A DNA stretch of 64,000 nt from the NCBI RefSeq assembly GCF_900580865.1, contig NZ_UTBZ01000052.1, positions 186,001 through 250,000 of the forward strand. Direction: 5' to 3'. The notes beneath the pieces were generated by a model. It was not told where the DNA came from and made no database searches. It saw nothing but the letters and a program-made list of their open reading frames with translations. Source of the stretch: Pseudomonas viridiflava. Its GTDB lineage: Bacteria; Pseudomonadota; Gammaproteobacteria; Pseudomonadales; Pseudomonadaceae. This document shows, in pieces, positions 10,528-20,290 of the stretch (position 1 is its first letter; each line of letters starts with the position of its first letter). The position numbers and the translations under genes are program-made.

Positions 10528-11286
10528 ATGGCCGTTGCCCTCAGCACCCTCGTCGAAGAAGCCGACCGATACCTTGGCAGTGCAAAAATTGCCGATTATT
10601 GCCCGAATGGATTGCAGGTTGAGGGCCGTCCTCAGGTGATGCGCATCGTCAGCGGCGTTACCGCCAGTCAGGCGTTGCTCGATGCGGCTGTCGAAGCAGA
10701 GGCTGATCTCGTGCTGGTACACCACGGTTACTTCTGGAAGGGCGAAAACCCGTGCATCACCGGCATGAAACAGCGTCGGCTGAAGACCTTGCTCAAGCAT
10801 GACATCAGTCTACTCGCATACCATCTGCCGCTGGATCTGCACCCGGATGTTGGCAATAACGTGCAGCTTGCTCGCCAACTGGACATCACCGTCGAAGGTC
10901 CACTGGATCCGGATAACCTGAAAATCGTCGGCCTTGTCGGTTCGCTGAAGGAACCGATGACCGCACGCGATTTCGCCCGCAAGGTGCAGGATGTGATGGG
11001 CCGTGAGCCGTTGCTGATTGAGGGTAATCCGATGATTCGTCGGGTCGGTTGGTGCACTGGCGGTGGCCAAGGCTACATCGATCACGGCGTCGCGGCGGGT
11101 GTCGATTTGTTCCTTAGTGGCGAAGCGTCCGAGCAGACCTTCCACAGTGCTCGCGAAAACGACATCAGCTTCATCGCCGCCGGCCACCACGCCACCGAAC
11201 GCTACGGCGTGCAAGCGCTGGGCGACTACCTGGCGAAACGCTTTGCCCTCGAACACATCTTCATCGATTGCCCCAACCCGATCTGA
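10528..11286 (+). CDS. NIF3/YbgI-family dinuclear-metal protein
   Basis: A 252-residue NIF3-like protein. Family features: the N-terminal YLGSAKIADYCPNGLQVEG, the first metal motif LVHHGYFWKG (His-His) and the C-terminal AGHHATERYGVQALG with further metal-binding His and Glu. Members form toroidal hexamers with a di-iron or other two-metal site; a GTP cyclohydrolase type I-like or hydrolase activity has been suggested, but the cellular role is not settled. An AGGAG site precedes the ATG. It sits divergent to algW, as I recall in P. aeruginosa (PA4445/PA4446). Confidence 0.93.
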   Translation: MAVALSTLVEEADRYLGSAKIADYCPNGLQVEGRPQVMRIVSGVTASQALLDAAVEAEADLVLVHHGYFWKGENPCITGMKQRRLKTLLKHDISLLAYHLPLDLHPDVGNNVQLARQLDITVEGPLDPDNLKIVGLVGSLKEPMTARDFARKVQDVMGREPLLIEGNPMIRRVGWCTGGGQGYIDHGVAAGVDLFLSGEASEQTFHSARENDISFIAAGHHATERYGVQALGDYLAKRFALEHIFIDCPNPI

Positions 11287-11303
11287 CTCCACGCCGTTCC
11301 CTG

Positions 11304-11389
11304 TGTAGGAGCTGCCGAAGGCTGCGATCTTTTGATCTGTTTTTTAACAGACCAGATCAAAAAGATCGCAGCCTTCGGCAGCTCCTACA
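11304..11389. repeat. REP-type palindrome (GCTGCGATC family), complete hairpin
   Basis: Long inverted arms (TGTAGGAGCTGCCGAAGGC ... GCCTTCGGCAGCTCCTACA) pair over roughly 36 bases each. It lies between the NIF3 gene and cysD and belongs to the same family as the copies at 19012, 33762 and 55163. Confidence 0.9.
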
Positions 11390-11531
11390 GGAGGCATCGC
11401 CCAAACGAGCGGGCATATTCATATACCCTTTCGATCTAGTTGGCGTCCTGATTAGAAGAAGCCGCTGTGCTAGGATTTCCCGCTCGAACACGGCCCGCTG
11501 GCCGTTCATAAGAAAGTTTTCGTGAGTAGCC

Positions 11532-12449
11532 ATGGTCGACAAACTGACGCATCTGAAACAGCTGGAGGCGGAAAGCATCCACATCATCCGCGAGGTGGCC
11601 GCCGAGTTCGATAACCCGGTGATGCTGTACTCCATCGGTAAAGACTCCGCCGTGATGCTGCACCTGGCACGCAAGGCGTTCTTCCCGGGCAAACTGCCGT
11701 TTCCGGTGATGCACGTCGACACCCGCTGGAAATTCCAGGAGATGTACAAGTTCCGCGACAAGATGGTCGAAGAACTGGGCCTGGACCTGATCACCCACAT
11801 CAACCCCGATGGCGTGGCGCAGAACATCAACCCGTTCACCCACGGCAGCGCCAAGCACACCGACATCATGAAAACCGAGGGCCTGAAACAGGCACTCGAC
11901 AAGCATGGTTTCGACGCAGCGTTCGGCGGCGCCCGTCGCGATGAAGAGAAATCCCGCGCCAAAGAGCGCGTGTACTCGTTCCGCGACAGCAAGCACCGCT
12001 GGGACCCGAAAAACCAGCGCCCGGAGCTGTGGAACGTCTACAACGGCAAGGTCAACAAGGGCGAATCCATCCGCGTATTCCCTCTATCGAACTGGACCGA
12101 GCTGGACATCTGGCAGTACATCTACCTCGAAGGCATCCCGATTGTGCCGCTGTACTTCGCCGCTGAACGCGAAGTGATCGAGAAGAACGGTACGCTGATC
12201 ATGATCGACGACGAGCGCATCCTCGAGCACCTGTCCGATGAAGACAAAGCACGCATCGTCAAAAAGAAAGTGCGTTTCCGTACCCTTGGCTGCTACCCGT
12301 TGACGGGCGCCGTGGAGTCCGAGGCCGAAAGCCTGACGGACATCATTCAGGAAATGCTCCTGACGCGAACTTCCGAGCGCCAGGGCCGTGTCATCGACCA
12401 CGATGGCGCAGGCTCGATGGAAGACAAAAAACGTCAGGGTTATTTCTAA
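11532..12449 (+). CDS. cysD: Sulfate adenylyltransferase subunit 2, CysD
   Basis: A 305-residue PP-loop ATP pyrophosphatase subunit. The P-loop [10 protein letters not shown] is near residue 36. Other family blocks: [27 protein letters not shown], and [12 protein letters not shown], ending in the [14 protein letters not shown] segment. With CysN it forms APS from ATP and sulfate, driven by GTP hydrolysis in CysN. The stop is 9 bases before cysNC, so the two genes form an operon for sulfate assimilation. Expression is probably under CysB and sulfur status, inferred from the pathway; I did not identify a CysB site. Confidence 0.97.
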   Translation: MVDKLTHLKQLEAESIHIIREVAAEFDNPVMLYSIGKDSAVMLHLARKAFFPGKLPFPVMHVDTRWKFQEMYKFRDKMVEELGLDLITHINPDGVAQNINPFTHGSAKHTDIMKTEGLKQALDKHGFDAAFGGARRDEEKSRAKERVYSFRDSKHRWDPKNQRPELWNVYNGKVNKGESIRVFPLSNWTELDIWQYIYLEGIPIVPLYFAAEREVIEKNGTLIMIDDERILEHLSDEDKARIVKKKVRFRTLGCYPLTGAVESEAESLTDIIQEMLLTRTSERQGRVIDHDGAGSMEDKKRQGYF

Positions 12450-12458
12450 GGGGTTGTC

Positions 12459-14357
12459 ATGTCGCACGTATCTGATTTGATCAGCGAGGACATCCTCGCC
12501 TACCTGGGCCAGCACGAACGTAAAGAGCTGCTGCGCTTTTTGACTTGCGGTAACGTCGATGACGGCAAGAGCACCCTGATCGGGCGCCTGCTGCACGACT
12601 CGAAAATGATCTACGAAGATCACCTCGAAGCCATTACCCGCGACTCGAAGAAAGTCGGCACCACCGGTGACGACATCGACCTGGCACTGCTGGTCGACGG
12701 CCTGCAAGCCGAGCGTGAGCAGGGCATCACCATCGATGTCGCCTACCGTTATTTCTCCACCGCGAAACGCAAATTCATCATCGCCGATACCCCAGGCCAT
12801 GAGCAGTACACCCGCAACATGGCCACCGGTGCGTCCACCTGTGACCTGGCGATCATCCTTGTCGACGCGCGTTATGGCGTGCAGACCCAGACCCGCCGTC
12901 ACAGCTTCATCGCCTCGTTGCTAGGGATCAAACACATCGTCGTCGCCATCAACAAGATGGATTTGAAAGGCTTCGATGAAGGCGTGTTCGAGTCGATCAA
13001 GGCTGATTACCTGAAGTTCGCCGAAGGCTTGAAGATGAAGCCGACCAGCATGCACTTCGTGCCGATGTCTGCCCTCAAGGGCGACAACGTGGTGAACAAG
13101 TCCGAGCGCTCGCCTTGGTACAAAGGCCAGTCGCTGATGGAAATCCTCGAGACCGTGGAAGTGGCGGGCGACCGCAACTTCACCGATCTGCGTTTCCCGG
13201 TGCAGTACGTCAACCGTCCGAACCTGAACTTCCGTGGTTTCGCCGGCACGCTGGCCAGCGGCATCGTGCACAAGGGTGACGAAGTCGTGGTGCTGCCGTC
13301 GGGCAAAAGCAGCCGGGTGAAATCCATCGTCACTTTCGAAGGTGAGCTGGAACACGCCGGTCCAGGTCAGGCCGTAACGCTGACCATGGAAGACGAAATC
13401 GACATCTCCCGTGGCGACCTGCTGGTGCATGCCGACAACGTGCCGCCAGTCACCGACAGCTTCGAAGCGATGCTGGTGTGGATGGCTGAAGAGCCGATGC
13501 TGCCAGGCAAGAAATATGACATCAAACGCGCCACCAGTTACGTGCCGGGCTCGATCGCCAGCATCGTCAATAAGGTCGACGTGAACACCCTTGAAGAAGG
13601 CCCGGCGAGCGCTTTGCAGCTCAACGAAATCGGCAAGGTGAAGATCGCGCTCGACGCGCCGATCGCCCTCGACGGTTACGAAAGCAACCGCACCACCGGC
13701 GCGTTTATCATCATCGACCGTTTGACCAACGGCACTGTGGGCGCCGGCATGATCGTCGCGCAGCCAGTGACCCACGGCACTGCCACGCATCACGGCAAAC
13801 TGGCGCACGTTGCCACTGAGGAACGTGCTCAGCGCTTCGGCCAGCAACCGGCCACCGTGTTGTTCAGCGGCCTGTCGGGCGCCGGCAAGAGCACGCTGGC
13901 TTATGCGGTTGAGCGCAAGCTGTTCGACCTGGGCCGTGCGGTGTTTGTGCTGGATGGCCAGAACCTGCGTCACGACCTCAACAAAGGTCTGCCACAGGAT
14001 CGCGCCGGGCGTACCGAGAACTGGCGTCGTGCCGCGCACGTCGCGCGTCAGTTCAACGAAGCCGGTCTGCTGACCCTGGCTGCGTTCGTCGCGCCAAGTG
14101 CTGAGGGTCGCGAGCAGGCCAAGGACCTGATCGGCAAGGATCGTCTGCTGACGGTCTACGTACAGGCCTCGCCGGCGGTGTGCGCCGAGCGTGATCCGCA
14201 AGGTCTGTATGCCGCCGCTGGCGACAACATCCCGGGCGAATCCTTCCCGTACGACGTGCCGCTGAATGCCGATCTGGTGATCGACACGCAGACGCTGAGT
14301 CTGGAAGAGAGCGTCAAGCAAGTGCTGGATCTGCTGCGCAAGCGTGGCGCGATCTAA
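12459..14357 (+). CDS. cysNC: Bifunctional CysNC: sulfate adenylyltransferase GTPase subunit fused to APS kinase
   Basis: A 632-residue fusion. Residues ~1-450 are the CysN GTPase (EF-Tu-like): P-loop [26 protein letters not shown] and NKMD, then beta-barrel domains. From ~460 comes an APS kinase with its own P-loop [11 protein letters not shown], the [12 protein letters not shown] motif and [10 protein letters not shown], where the family's phospho-acceptor Ser region lies. Together with CysD it makes APS and then PAPS. The fused form is usual in Pseudomonas, whereas E. coli has separate cysN and cysC. A clear terminator follows. Confidence 0.96.
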   Translation: MSHVSDLISEDILAYLGQHERKELLRFLTCGNVDDGKSTLIGRLLHDSKMIYEDHLEAITRDSKKVGTTGDDIDLALLVDGLQAEREQGITIDVAYRYFSTAKRKFIIADTPGHEQYTRNMATGASTCDLAIILVDARYGVQTQTRRHSFIASLLGIKHIVVAINKMDLKGFDEGVFESIKADYLKFAEGLKMKPTSMHFVPMSALKGDNVVNKSERSPWYKGQSLMEILETVEVAGDRNFTDLRFPVQYVNRPNLNFRGFAGTLASGIVHKGDEVVVLPSGKSSRVKSIVTFEGELEHAGPGQAVTLTMEDEIDISRGDLLVHADNVPPVTDSFEAMLVWMAEEPMLPGKKYDIKRATSYVPGSIASIVNKVDVNTLEEGPASALQLNEIGKVKIALDAPIALDGYESNRTTGAFIIIDRLTNGTVGAGMIVAQPVTHGTATHHGKLAHVATEERAQRFGQQPATVLFSGLSGAGKSTLAYAVERKLFDLGRAVFVLDGQNLRHDLNKGLPQDRAGRTENWRRAAHVARQFNEAGLLTLAAFVAPSAEGREQAKDLIGKDRLLTVYVQASPAVCAERDPQGLYAAAGDNIPGESFPYDVPLNADLVIDTQTLSLEESVKQVLDLLRKRGAI

Positions 14358-14382
14358 GCACTGAAGCAGCGACTAGCTTCTA

Positions 14383-14398
14383 GCTTCAAGCTGCAAGA
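14383..14398. repeat. Short repeat AGCTTCAAGCTGCAAG
   Basis: The same 16-base word occurs at 24513-24528 in a similar intergenic setting, there with an inverted partner (CTTGCCGCTTGAAGCTTG). It is part of a dispersed palindromic family distinct from the two REP families. Confidence 0.6.
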
Positions 14399-14402
14399 AA
14401 AA

Positions 14403-14436
14403 GCCCGCCGATGAGTGATCATCGGCGGGCTTTTTT
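14403..14436 (+). terminator. Rho-independent terminator after cysNC
   Basis: A perfect 12-bp stem (GCCCGCCGATGA/TCATCGGCGGGC, loop GTGA) is followed by TTTTTT. It closes the cysD-cysNC operon. Confidence 0.92.
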
Positions 14437-14458
14437 ATTCGGGCCAACTCGGTCCATT

Positions 14459-14547
14459 GTAGGAGTGAGCCTGCTCGCGATAGCGGTGTGTCATTAAACA
14501 ATGGTGGTGGCTGATGCACCGCTTTCGCGAGCATGCTCGCTCCCACA
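14459..14547. repeat. REP pair (BIME, GAGCCTGCTCGCGA family)
   Basis: Two inverted REP units (TGTAGGAGTGAGCCTGCTCG and CGAGCATGCTCGCTCCCACA) flank a ~35-base centre. It lies between the cysNC terminator and the acyltransferase stop. Confidence 0.9.
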
Positions 14548-14551
14548 GGGG

Positions 14552-15457
14552 TTAGTTGTGATCGGAGTATTCGCGGTGCATCTGTTCGAGCAGCGCATCC
14601 TTGTCCAGCCACAGCTGGTTGATCCAGCCCTGAAACTGCAATCGATACTCGCCGTCCTGATCGTAGTTCTTGCCGATGAATTGCTGCGGAATCTTCAGCT
14701 CTTCAAAGTGCACCACCACATCGCGCACATTGCCGCACAGCAAGTCCCAGAACCCCGGACGCCCGGCCGGATAGTGAATGGTCACGTTGACGATCGACTC
14801 CAGCTGTTCACCCATCGCATCCAGCACAAAGGCGATACCGCCAGCCTTGGGCTTGAGCAGATATTTGAACGGTGATTGCTGCTGCGCATGCTTGCCTTCA
14901 GTGAACCGCGTGCCTTCAACGAAGTTGAAAATCCCCACCGGGTTATTGCGAAACTTCGCGCAGGTCTTGCGCGTGGTTTCGAGGTCTTTGCCTTTCTTCT
15001 CCGGGTGCTTGGCGAGGTAGGCCTTGGAGTAACGCTTCATGAACGGAAAGCCCAGCGCCCACCAGGCCAGACCAATCACCGGGACCCAGATCAATTCCTG
15101 CTTGAGGAAAAACTTCAGCGGCTGAATCCGGCGGTTGAGCACGTATTGCAGCACCAGAATGTCGACCCAACTCTGGTGATTGCTGGTGATCAGATATGAG
15201 TGCTGATAGTCGAGTCCTTGCAGGCCGCTGATGTGCCAGCGTGTACGCCGAACCAGATTCATCCAGCCCTTGTTGTTGCTGATCCACGCTTCATGGGTGT
15301 GACTCATCAGCCAGAGTGAGGCGCGTCGGGCAAGGTCGAACGGCAGCACTTTGATCAGCGCCACGCAGAACAGAAACGAGCAGAGCAGAATGGTGTTGAG
15401 TGCCAACAGCAGCGAAGCGATCACGCCGCGCAGCGGTGCAGGTAGAAAATCCAGCAT
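14552..15457 (-). CDS. PlsC-family membrane acyltransferase (YihG-like)
   Basis: A 301-residue 1-acylglycerol-3-phosphate acyltransferase-family protein. Two N-terminal membrane segments (residues ~10-37) precede the catalytic motif NHQSWVD with His94 and Asp99. The EGTR motif (FVEGTRFT) and a later aliphatic-proline block are present. The family esterifies lysophosphatidic acid or related lysolipids; YihG-type members tune acyl-chain composition and are not necessarily the essential PlsC. The start codon directly abuts the pta stop, so it is in an operon with pta. The exact substrate cannot be told from sequence. Confidence 0.88.
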   Translation of the reverse strand: MLDFLPAPLRGVIASLLLALNTILLCSFLFCVALIKVLPFDLARRASLWLMSHTHEAWISNNKGWMNLVRRTRWHISGLQGLDYQHSYLITSNHQSWVDILVLQYVLNRRIQPLKFFLKQELIWVPVIGLAWWALGFPFMKRYSKAYLAKHPEKKGKDLETTRKTCAKFRNNPVGIFNFVEGTRFTEGKHAQQQSPFKYLLKPKAGGIAFVLDAMGEQLESIVNVTIHYPAGRPGFWDLLCGNVRDVVVHFEELKIPQQFIGKNYDQDGEYRLQFQGWINQLWLDKDALLEQMHREYSDHN

Positions 15458-17557
15458 TTACACATCCATAGGTCGGTTGGCGGCTTGAATCGCGGTGAGG
15501 GCAATGGTGTAGACGATGTCATCGACTTGCGCGCCGCGCGGCAAATCGTTCACCGGTTTACGCAAGCCTTGCAGCATCGGGCCGAGGCTTACGCAATCGG
15601 CGCTGCGTTGCACGGCTTTGTGCGTGGTGTTGCCGGTATTCAGATCCGGGAACACAAAGACTGTGGCGCGACCGGCCACCTGACTGTTCGGCGCCAGTTG
15701 CCGGGCGACTTCGGCGTTGGCCGCGGCGTCGTATTGCAGCGGACCGTCGATCAGCAGCGAATGCTGTTGTTCGTGGGCGAGCAGGGTGGCTTCGCGGACT
15801 TTCTCGACTTCTTCGCCGGTGGCCGATTCGCCACTGGAGTAGCTGATCATCGCCACACGCGGGGTGATGCCGAAGGCCGCTGCCGAGTCGGCGCTTTGCA
15901 AAGCGATCTCGGCCAGTTCCGTAGCGCTCGGGTGCGGGTTCATTACGCAGTCGCCGTAAATCAGCACTTCTTCCGGGAACAACATGAAGAACACCGACGA
16001 CACCAGCGTGCAGCCCGGTGCCGTTTTGATCAGCTGCAGCGCCGGGCGGATGGTATTGGCAGTGGTGTTGATTACGCCCGAAACCAGACCATCGACTTCA
16101 TCCAGTGCGAGCATCATGGTGCCGATCACTACGGTATCTTCCAGCTGCTGCTCGGCCATTGGCGCGTTGAGGCTTTTGGTTTTGCGCAGAGCGACCATCG
16201 GCTCTACGTAGCGCTCGCGGATCAGGTCCGGATCGAGAATCTCCAGACCCGGCGGCAACGTAATGCCTTGGGCGCGGGCCACCGCTTCGACGTCTTCCGG
16301 TTTCGCCAGCAATACACAACGGGCGATCCCGCGTTCCTGACAGATCGCCGCCGCTTGCACGGTGAACGGCTCGCTGCCTTCGGGCAGGACGATGCGCTTG
16401 TTCGCCGCCTGCGCGCGCTGAATCAACTGATAGCGGAATACTGCCGGCGACAGGCGCATTTCCCGAGGCGTACCACAGCGCTGGTGCAGCCACTTGGCGT
16501 CGAGGTGGCTGGCGACGAAGTCGGTGATGATTTCCGCACGCTCGCGGTCATCAATGGGGATTTCCTTGTTCAAACCGTTGAGCAGGTTGGCGGTGTCGTA
16601 GGATCCGGTGCTCACGGACAACACCGGCAAACCGGCCTGCAACGCGCCACGGCACAGATCCATGATGCGCGGATCCGGCAGGGTGTCGCTGGTCAGCAAC
16701 AGGCCGGCCAGCGGCACGCCGTTGATCGCCGCGAGGCTGACGGCGAGGATGATGTCGTCGCGATCGCCCGGGGTCACCACCAGCACACCGGGCTTGAGCA
16801 GTTCGACGGTGTTGCGCATGGTCCGCGCACAGATGATGATTTTGGTCATCCGCCGTGTTTCGTAGTCACCGGCGTTGAGCACCTGTGCGCCCATCAGGTC
16901 GGCGACGTCGCGGGTGCGCGGTGCGTTGAGTTCCGGCTGATAGGGAATGCAGCCGAGCAGGCGGAAATCACCGCTGCGCAGCAACGGCGAGTGCTCCTTC
17001 AGACGCGCGGCGAAGGCGTCCATGCTTTCTTCGGTCTTGACCTTGTTGAGGATCACCCCGAGGACTTTCGGGTCTTTCGGCCCGCCGAACAATTGCGCCT
17101 GCAATTCGACCCGGCCGGAGAGCTCGGCGAGCACTTCGTTTTCCGGCGCCGAGACCAGAATCACCTCGGCATCGAGGCTCTTGGCCAAATGCAGATTGAC
17201 CCGCGCGGCATAGCTGGCGCTGCGGGTCGGCACCATGCCTTCGACGACCAGCACGTCTTTGCCGACGGCCGCCTGTTGATAAAGGGTGATGATTTCTTCG
17301 AGCAACTCATCGAGCTGACCGTCGCCGAGCATCCGCTCAACGTGAGCAAGGCCCAGCGGTTGTGGTGGTTTCAGACCGTGAGTGCGCGCAACCAGTTCGG
17401 TGGAACGCTCAGGGCCGGTGTCACCCGGATGCGGCTGCGCAATCGGTTTGAAGAATCCGACTTTCAGCCCGGCGCGCTCAAGCGTGCGCACCAGCCCGAG
17501 GCTGATGGAGGTCAGACCCACGCCAAAATCGGTGGGTGCGATAAAAAAAGTTTGCAT
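15458..17557 (-). CDS. pta: Phosphate acetyltransferase Pta (long form)
   Basis: A 699-residue long-form enzyme interconverting acetyl-CoA and acetyl phosphate. The N-terminal part resembles the dethiobiotin-synthetase/CobQ-type P-loop-like domain (FFIAPTDFGVGLTSISLGLVRTLE), then a DRTGG regulatory domain (about 215-330), then the catalytic PTA_PTB domain from ~375 (IVLPEGSEPFTVQAA...NTGNTTHKAVQRSADCVSLGPML). Acetate kinase is not in the window. It is followed directly by the acyltransferase gene. Confidence 0.96.
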   Translation of the reverse strand: MQTFFIAPTDFGVGLTSISLGLVRTLERAGLKVGFFKPIAQPHPGDTGPERSTELVARTHGLKPPQPLGLAHVERMLGDGQLDELLEEIITLYQQAAVGKDVLVVEGMVPTRSASYAARVNLHLAKSLDAEVILVSAPENEVLAELSGRVELQAQLFGGPKDPKVLGVILNKVKTEESMDAFAARLKEHSPLLRSGDFRLLGCIPYQPELNAPRTRDVADLMGAQVLNAGDYETRRMTKIIICARTMRNTVELLKPGVLVVTPGDRDDIILAVSLAAINGVPLAGLLLTSDTLPDPRIMDLCRGALQAGLPVLSVSTGSYDTANLLNGLNKEIPIDDRERAEIITDFVASHLDAKWLHQRCGTPREMRLSPAVFRYQLIQRAQAANKRIVLPEGSEPFTVQAAAICQERGIARCVLLAKPEDVEAVARAQGITLPPGLEILDPDLIRERYVEPMVALRKTKSLNAPMAEQQLEDTVVIGTMMLALDEVDGLVSGVINTTANTIRPALQLIKTAPGCTLVSSVFFMLFPEEVLIYGDCVMNPHPSATELAEIALQSADSAAAFGITPRVAMISYSSGESATGEEVEKVREATLLAHEQQHSLLIDGPLQYDAAANAEVARQLAPNSQVAGRATVFVFPDLNTGNTTHKAVQRSADCVSLGPMLQGLRKPVNDLPRGAQVDDIVYTIALTAIQAANRPMDV

Positions 17558-17617
17558 GCGAATTCTCTAAAGTTGCATGGCAATGGCGATCATCTATCTC
17601 TGACAATCTGCCGAAAT

Positions 17618-17914
17618 TCAGTCGCCAAGGTTAGCGCTAACCGAGCCTTGTGCGCACCAACCGCAGGCAAAGGGTTGGCCTATTTTTTCAATACGTTGCG
17701 CCGGGTCGAGCACCCAGGCGCGTGATTGCCATGGCGGTTGATGGCGCAGGTGCTGGGTGTGGCCACAGGAAAGCTCGGCGACCCAGTGGTCATCTTCGTC
17801 CTGATGGAAGCCGGTGATCGTCGAAACCCGTTTGTCCGGGTTGTGTTCGCTTTCGCGCGATCGCTTCGCTAAACTTGGCCTTTCTATATTCTTCTGCAAA
17901 AGGTCTCGCCCCAT
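17618..17914 (-). CDS. DUF3565-domain protein
   Basis: A small protein whose C-terminal ~70 residues (TITGFHQDEDDHWVAELSCGH...HQPPWQSRAWVL...PFACGWC) fit the DUF3565 family. Conserved Cys and His residues (CGHTQHLRH and CGWC) look like a zinc- or Fe-binding site. Function is unknown. The start is unclear: the frame is open to an ATG at 17944, and the next ATG is at 17914, sharing the CATG that also starts slyD on the other strand. No ATG lies closer to the conserved domain, so a TTG start within 17830-17910 is also possible. Confidence 0.65.
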   Translation of the reverse strand: MGRDLLQKNIERPSLAKRSRESEHNPDKRVSTITGFHQDEDDHWVAELSCGHTQHLRHQPPWQSRAWVLDPAQRIEKIGQPFACGWCAQGSVSANLGD

Positions 17915-18398
17915 GCTGATCGCCGCCAATAAGGCTGTCTCCATCGACTATACCCTGACCAACGACGCTGGTGAGGTCATCGACAGCTCCGCCGGCGGCG
18001 CTCCGCTGGTCTACCTGCAAGGCGCAGGCAACATCATCCCGGGCCTGGAAAAAGCTCTGGAAGGCAAAGCTGTTGGTGACGAGCTGGAAGTTTCCGTTGA
18101 ACCGGAAGACGCTTACGGCGAATACGCCGCTGAGCTGGTCAGCACCCTGAGCCGCAGCATGTTCGAAGGCGTTGACGAGCTGGAAGTCGGCATGCAGTTC
18201 CACGCTTCGGCGCCGGACGGCCAGATGCAAATCGTCACCATCCGTGACCTCGACGGCGACGACGTGACTGTCGACGGCAACCACCCACTGGCCGGTCAGC
18301 GCCTGAACTTCAAAGTGAAGATCGTTGATATCCGTGACGCCAGCCAGGAAGAAATCGCTCATGGTCACGTCCATGGCGAAGGTGGCCATCACCACTGA
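17913..18398 (+). CDS. slyD: FKBP-type peptidyl-prolyl isomerase SlyD
   Basis: A 161-residue SlyD-type FKBP. The start at 17913 (MLIAANKAVSIDYTL) matches the family; the frame is open further upstream but without family similarity. Motifs: NDAGEVIDSS, PLVYLQGAGNIIPGLEKALEGK, then the inserted chaperone (IF) domain with EPEDAYGEY, closing with DGNHPLAGQRLNFKV. The tail is short but His-rich (AHGHVHGEGGHHH), as in metal-binding SlyD, which helps deliver nickel to hydrogenase/urease and acts as a folding chaperone. A terminator follows. Confidence 0.95.
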   Translation: MLIAANKAVSIDYTLTNDAGEVIDSSAGGAPLVYLQGAGNIIPGLEKALEGKAVGDELEVSVEPEDAYGEYAAELVSTLSRSMFEGVDELEVGMQFHASAPDGQMQIVTIRDLDGDDVTVDGNHPLAGQRLNFKVKIVDIRDASQEEIAHGHVHGEGGHHH

Positions 18399-18428
18399 TT
18401 TTCTGCGCTAAGCTTCGAGTACTGGAGA

Positions 18429-18449
18429 GGCGCCTGCGGGCGCCTTTTT
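18429..18449 (+). terminator. Rho-independent terminator after slyD
   Basis: The stem GGCGCC/GGCGCC with loop TGCG is followed by TTTTT. Confidence 0.8.
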
Positions 18450-18521
18450 AGTCCGCGGCTGTCCTTGGTGACCTCGCCAAGTGGCTGTTTCGAGTAGAAC
18501 ACGGGAATCTTGGAGTTCGTC

Positions 18522-19004
18522 ATGAGTGCTTTTCACGACCTTAAGTTGACAGCCCTGGATGGTCAGGAGCTACCGCTGGCGCCGTTCAAGGGCCAAGTCG
18601 TGCTGGTGGTCAACGTCGCCTCCAAATGCGGCTTGACCCCACAGTACGCGGCGCTGGAAAACCTCCATCAGCAATTCAAAGGCAAAGGCTTCAGCGTGCT
18701 GGGCCTGCCGTGCAACCAGTTTGCCGGCCAGGAACCAGGTACTGAACAGGAAATTCAGGATTTCTGCAGCCTCAACTATGGCGTGACGTTTCCGTTGTCG
18801 AGCAAGCTCGAAGTCAACGGTCACGAGCGGCATCAGCTCTACCGTCTGCTGGCGGGCGAGGGCGCCGAGTTTCCCGGTGATATCACCTGGAATTTCGAGA
18901 AGTTCCTGCTCGGCAAGGACGGTCGTGTGCTGGCCCGGTTCTCGCCGCGTACGGCGCCGGATGATCCAACCATTGTTCATGCGATTGAAAAAGCGCTGAG
19001 CTGA
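18522..19004 (+). CDS. Glutathione peroxidase family protein (BtuE/thioredoxin-peroxidase type)
   Basis: A 160-residue cytoplasmic thiol peroxidase. I chose the ATG at 18522 with TGGAG 6 bases upstream over a TTG at 18510. The peroxidatic cysteine is Cys36 (ASKCGLTPQY). The Gln and Trp of the catalytic tetrad are in PCNQFAGQEPG and TWNFEKFL. Bacterial members of this type usually take electrons from thioredoxin rather than glutathione. trxB lies in the same chromosomal block but is not adjacent. Confidence 0.93.
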   Translation: MSAFHDLKLTALDGQELPLAPFKGQVVLVVNVASKCGLTPQYAALENLHQQFKGKGFSVLGLPCNQFAGQEPGTEQEIQDFCSLNYGVTFPLSSKLEVNGHERHQLYRLLAGEGAEFPGDITWNFEKFLLGKDGRVLARFSPRTAPDDPTIVHAIEKALS

Positions 19005-19011
19005 AACAGCA

Positions 19012-19072
19012 AGATCAAAAGATCGCAGCCTTCGGCAGCTCTTACAGGGCCTGCCGGTGCTGCGATCTTTTC
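19012..19072. repeat. REP-type element (GCTGCGATC family), imperfect
   Basis: AGATCAAAAGATCGCAGCC at the left and CTGCGATCTTTTCG at the right flank a degenerate centre. Same family as the copies at 11304, 33762 and 55163. Confidence 0.75.
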
Positions 19073-19170
19073 GTTTCTGATCCTTGATCATTCAAATCAA
19101 TAGTGCTGTTCAAAGCTTTTGACTCTCCATATTATCGCCGTCATAAAGTCATTCCCTGTGGAGCCTTCCA

Positions 19171-20274
19171 ATGCCGGTTCAAGCTTTGTTCAAACCGTTC
19201 CATCTCGGTGCCCTCGAACTGCCGACCCGCGTGGTCATGGCGCCAATGACCCGCTCGTTTTCCCCGGGTGGCGTACCTAATTCGAAAGTCATCGAGTACT
19301 ACCGTCGTCGCGCGGCGGCCGGTGTCGGCCTGATCATCACTGAAGGCACCACCGTCGGCCACATCGCCTCCAACGGCTACCCGAACGTGCCGCAGTTCTT
19401 TGGTGACGCACCATTGGCCGGCTGGAAGAAGGTCGTTGATGCGGTTCACGCCGAAGGCGGCAAGATCGTTCCGCAACTGTGGCACGTGGGCAGCGTACGC
19501 CGTATCGGCACCGAGCCGGACGCCAGCGTGCCGGCTTACGGCCCGTCGGAAAAACTCAAGGATGGTCAGGTTGTGGTGCACGGCATGACCCAACAGGACA
19601 TCAAGGACGTGATCGCCGCATTCGCTCAAGCGGCCAAAGATGCAAAAAGCATCGGCATGGACGGCGTGGAAGTCCACGGCGCCCACGGTTATCTGATCGA
19701 CCAGTTCTTCTGGGAAGGCAGCAATCAGCGTACCGACGAGTACGGCGGCAGCCTGGCCAACCGTTCGCGCTTCGCCATCGAGCTGATTCAAGCCGTACGT
19801 GCGGCCGTTGGCGAAGGTTTCCCGATCATCTTCCGTTTCTCGCAATGGAAGCAGCAGGATTACACCGCGCGTCTGGTGCAGACTCCGGAAGCGTTGGGTG
19901 AGTTTCTCAAGCCGCTGTCCGACGCTGGCGTGGATATTTTTCACTGCTCGACGCGGCGTTTCTGGGAGCCTGAATTTGACGGTTCCGAGCTGAACCTCGC
20001 GGGCTGGACCCGCAAGCTCACCGGCAAGCCGACCATCACTGTTGGCAGCGTGGGCCTGGATGGCGAGTTCCTGCAGTTCATGGTCAACACCGATAAGGTC
20101 GCGCAACCGGCCAGTCTGGAGAACCTGCTGGAGCGTTTGAACAAAGAGGAATTCGATCTGGTCGCGGTGGGGCGCGCGCTGCTGGTTGATCCGGACTGGG
20201 CGCAGAAGGTTCGCGAAGGGCGTGAACAGGATATTTTGCCGTTCAGCCGAGAGGCGTTGATGACGCTGGTTTAA
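19171..20274 (+). CDS. NADH:flavin oxidoreductase, Old Yellow Enzyme family
   Basis: A 367-residue OYE-type FMN enzyme. Features: LFKPFHLGALELPTRVVMAPMTRS at the N-terminus (the FMN/substrate-binding start of the barrel, quoted here only in outline), the GVEVHGAHGYLIDQFFW motif and the C-terminal phosphate-binding strand. It differs from NemA/xenobiotic reductases in having VHGMTQQDIKDVI and a shortened substrate loop. The physiological substrate is unknown; the family reduces activated C=C bonds, nitro groups and quinones. It stands alone between two REP elements. Confidence 0.9.
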   Translation: MPVQALFKPFHLGALELPTRVVMAPMTRSFSPGGVPNSKVIEYYRRRAAAGVGLIITEGTTVGHIASNGYPNVPQFFGDAPLAGWKKVVDAVHAEGGKIVPQLWHVGSVRRIGTEPDASVPAYGPSEKLKDGQVVVHGMTQQDIKDVIAAFAQAAKDAKSIGMDGVEVHGAHGYLIDQFFWEGSNQRTDEYGGSLANRSRFAIELIQAVRAAVGEGFPIIFRFSQWKQQDYTARLVQTPEALGEFLKPLSDAGVDIFHCSTRRFWEPEFDGSELNLAGWTRKLTGKPTITVGSVGLDGEFLQFMVNTDKVAQPASLENLLERLNKEEFDLVAVGRALLVDPDWAQKVREGREQDILPFSREALMTLV

Positions 20275-20290
20275 CCAGCGACTGTACTGA

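Noticed and set aside
12921..14321. Long open frame antisense to cysNC
   Set aside because: Shadow of a conserved coding region.
15485..17725. 746-codon open frame antisense to pta
   Set aside because: Typical high-GC shadow: no family similarity, Arg/Gln/His-rich, and the other strand encodes an intact Pta.
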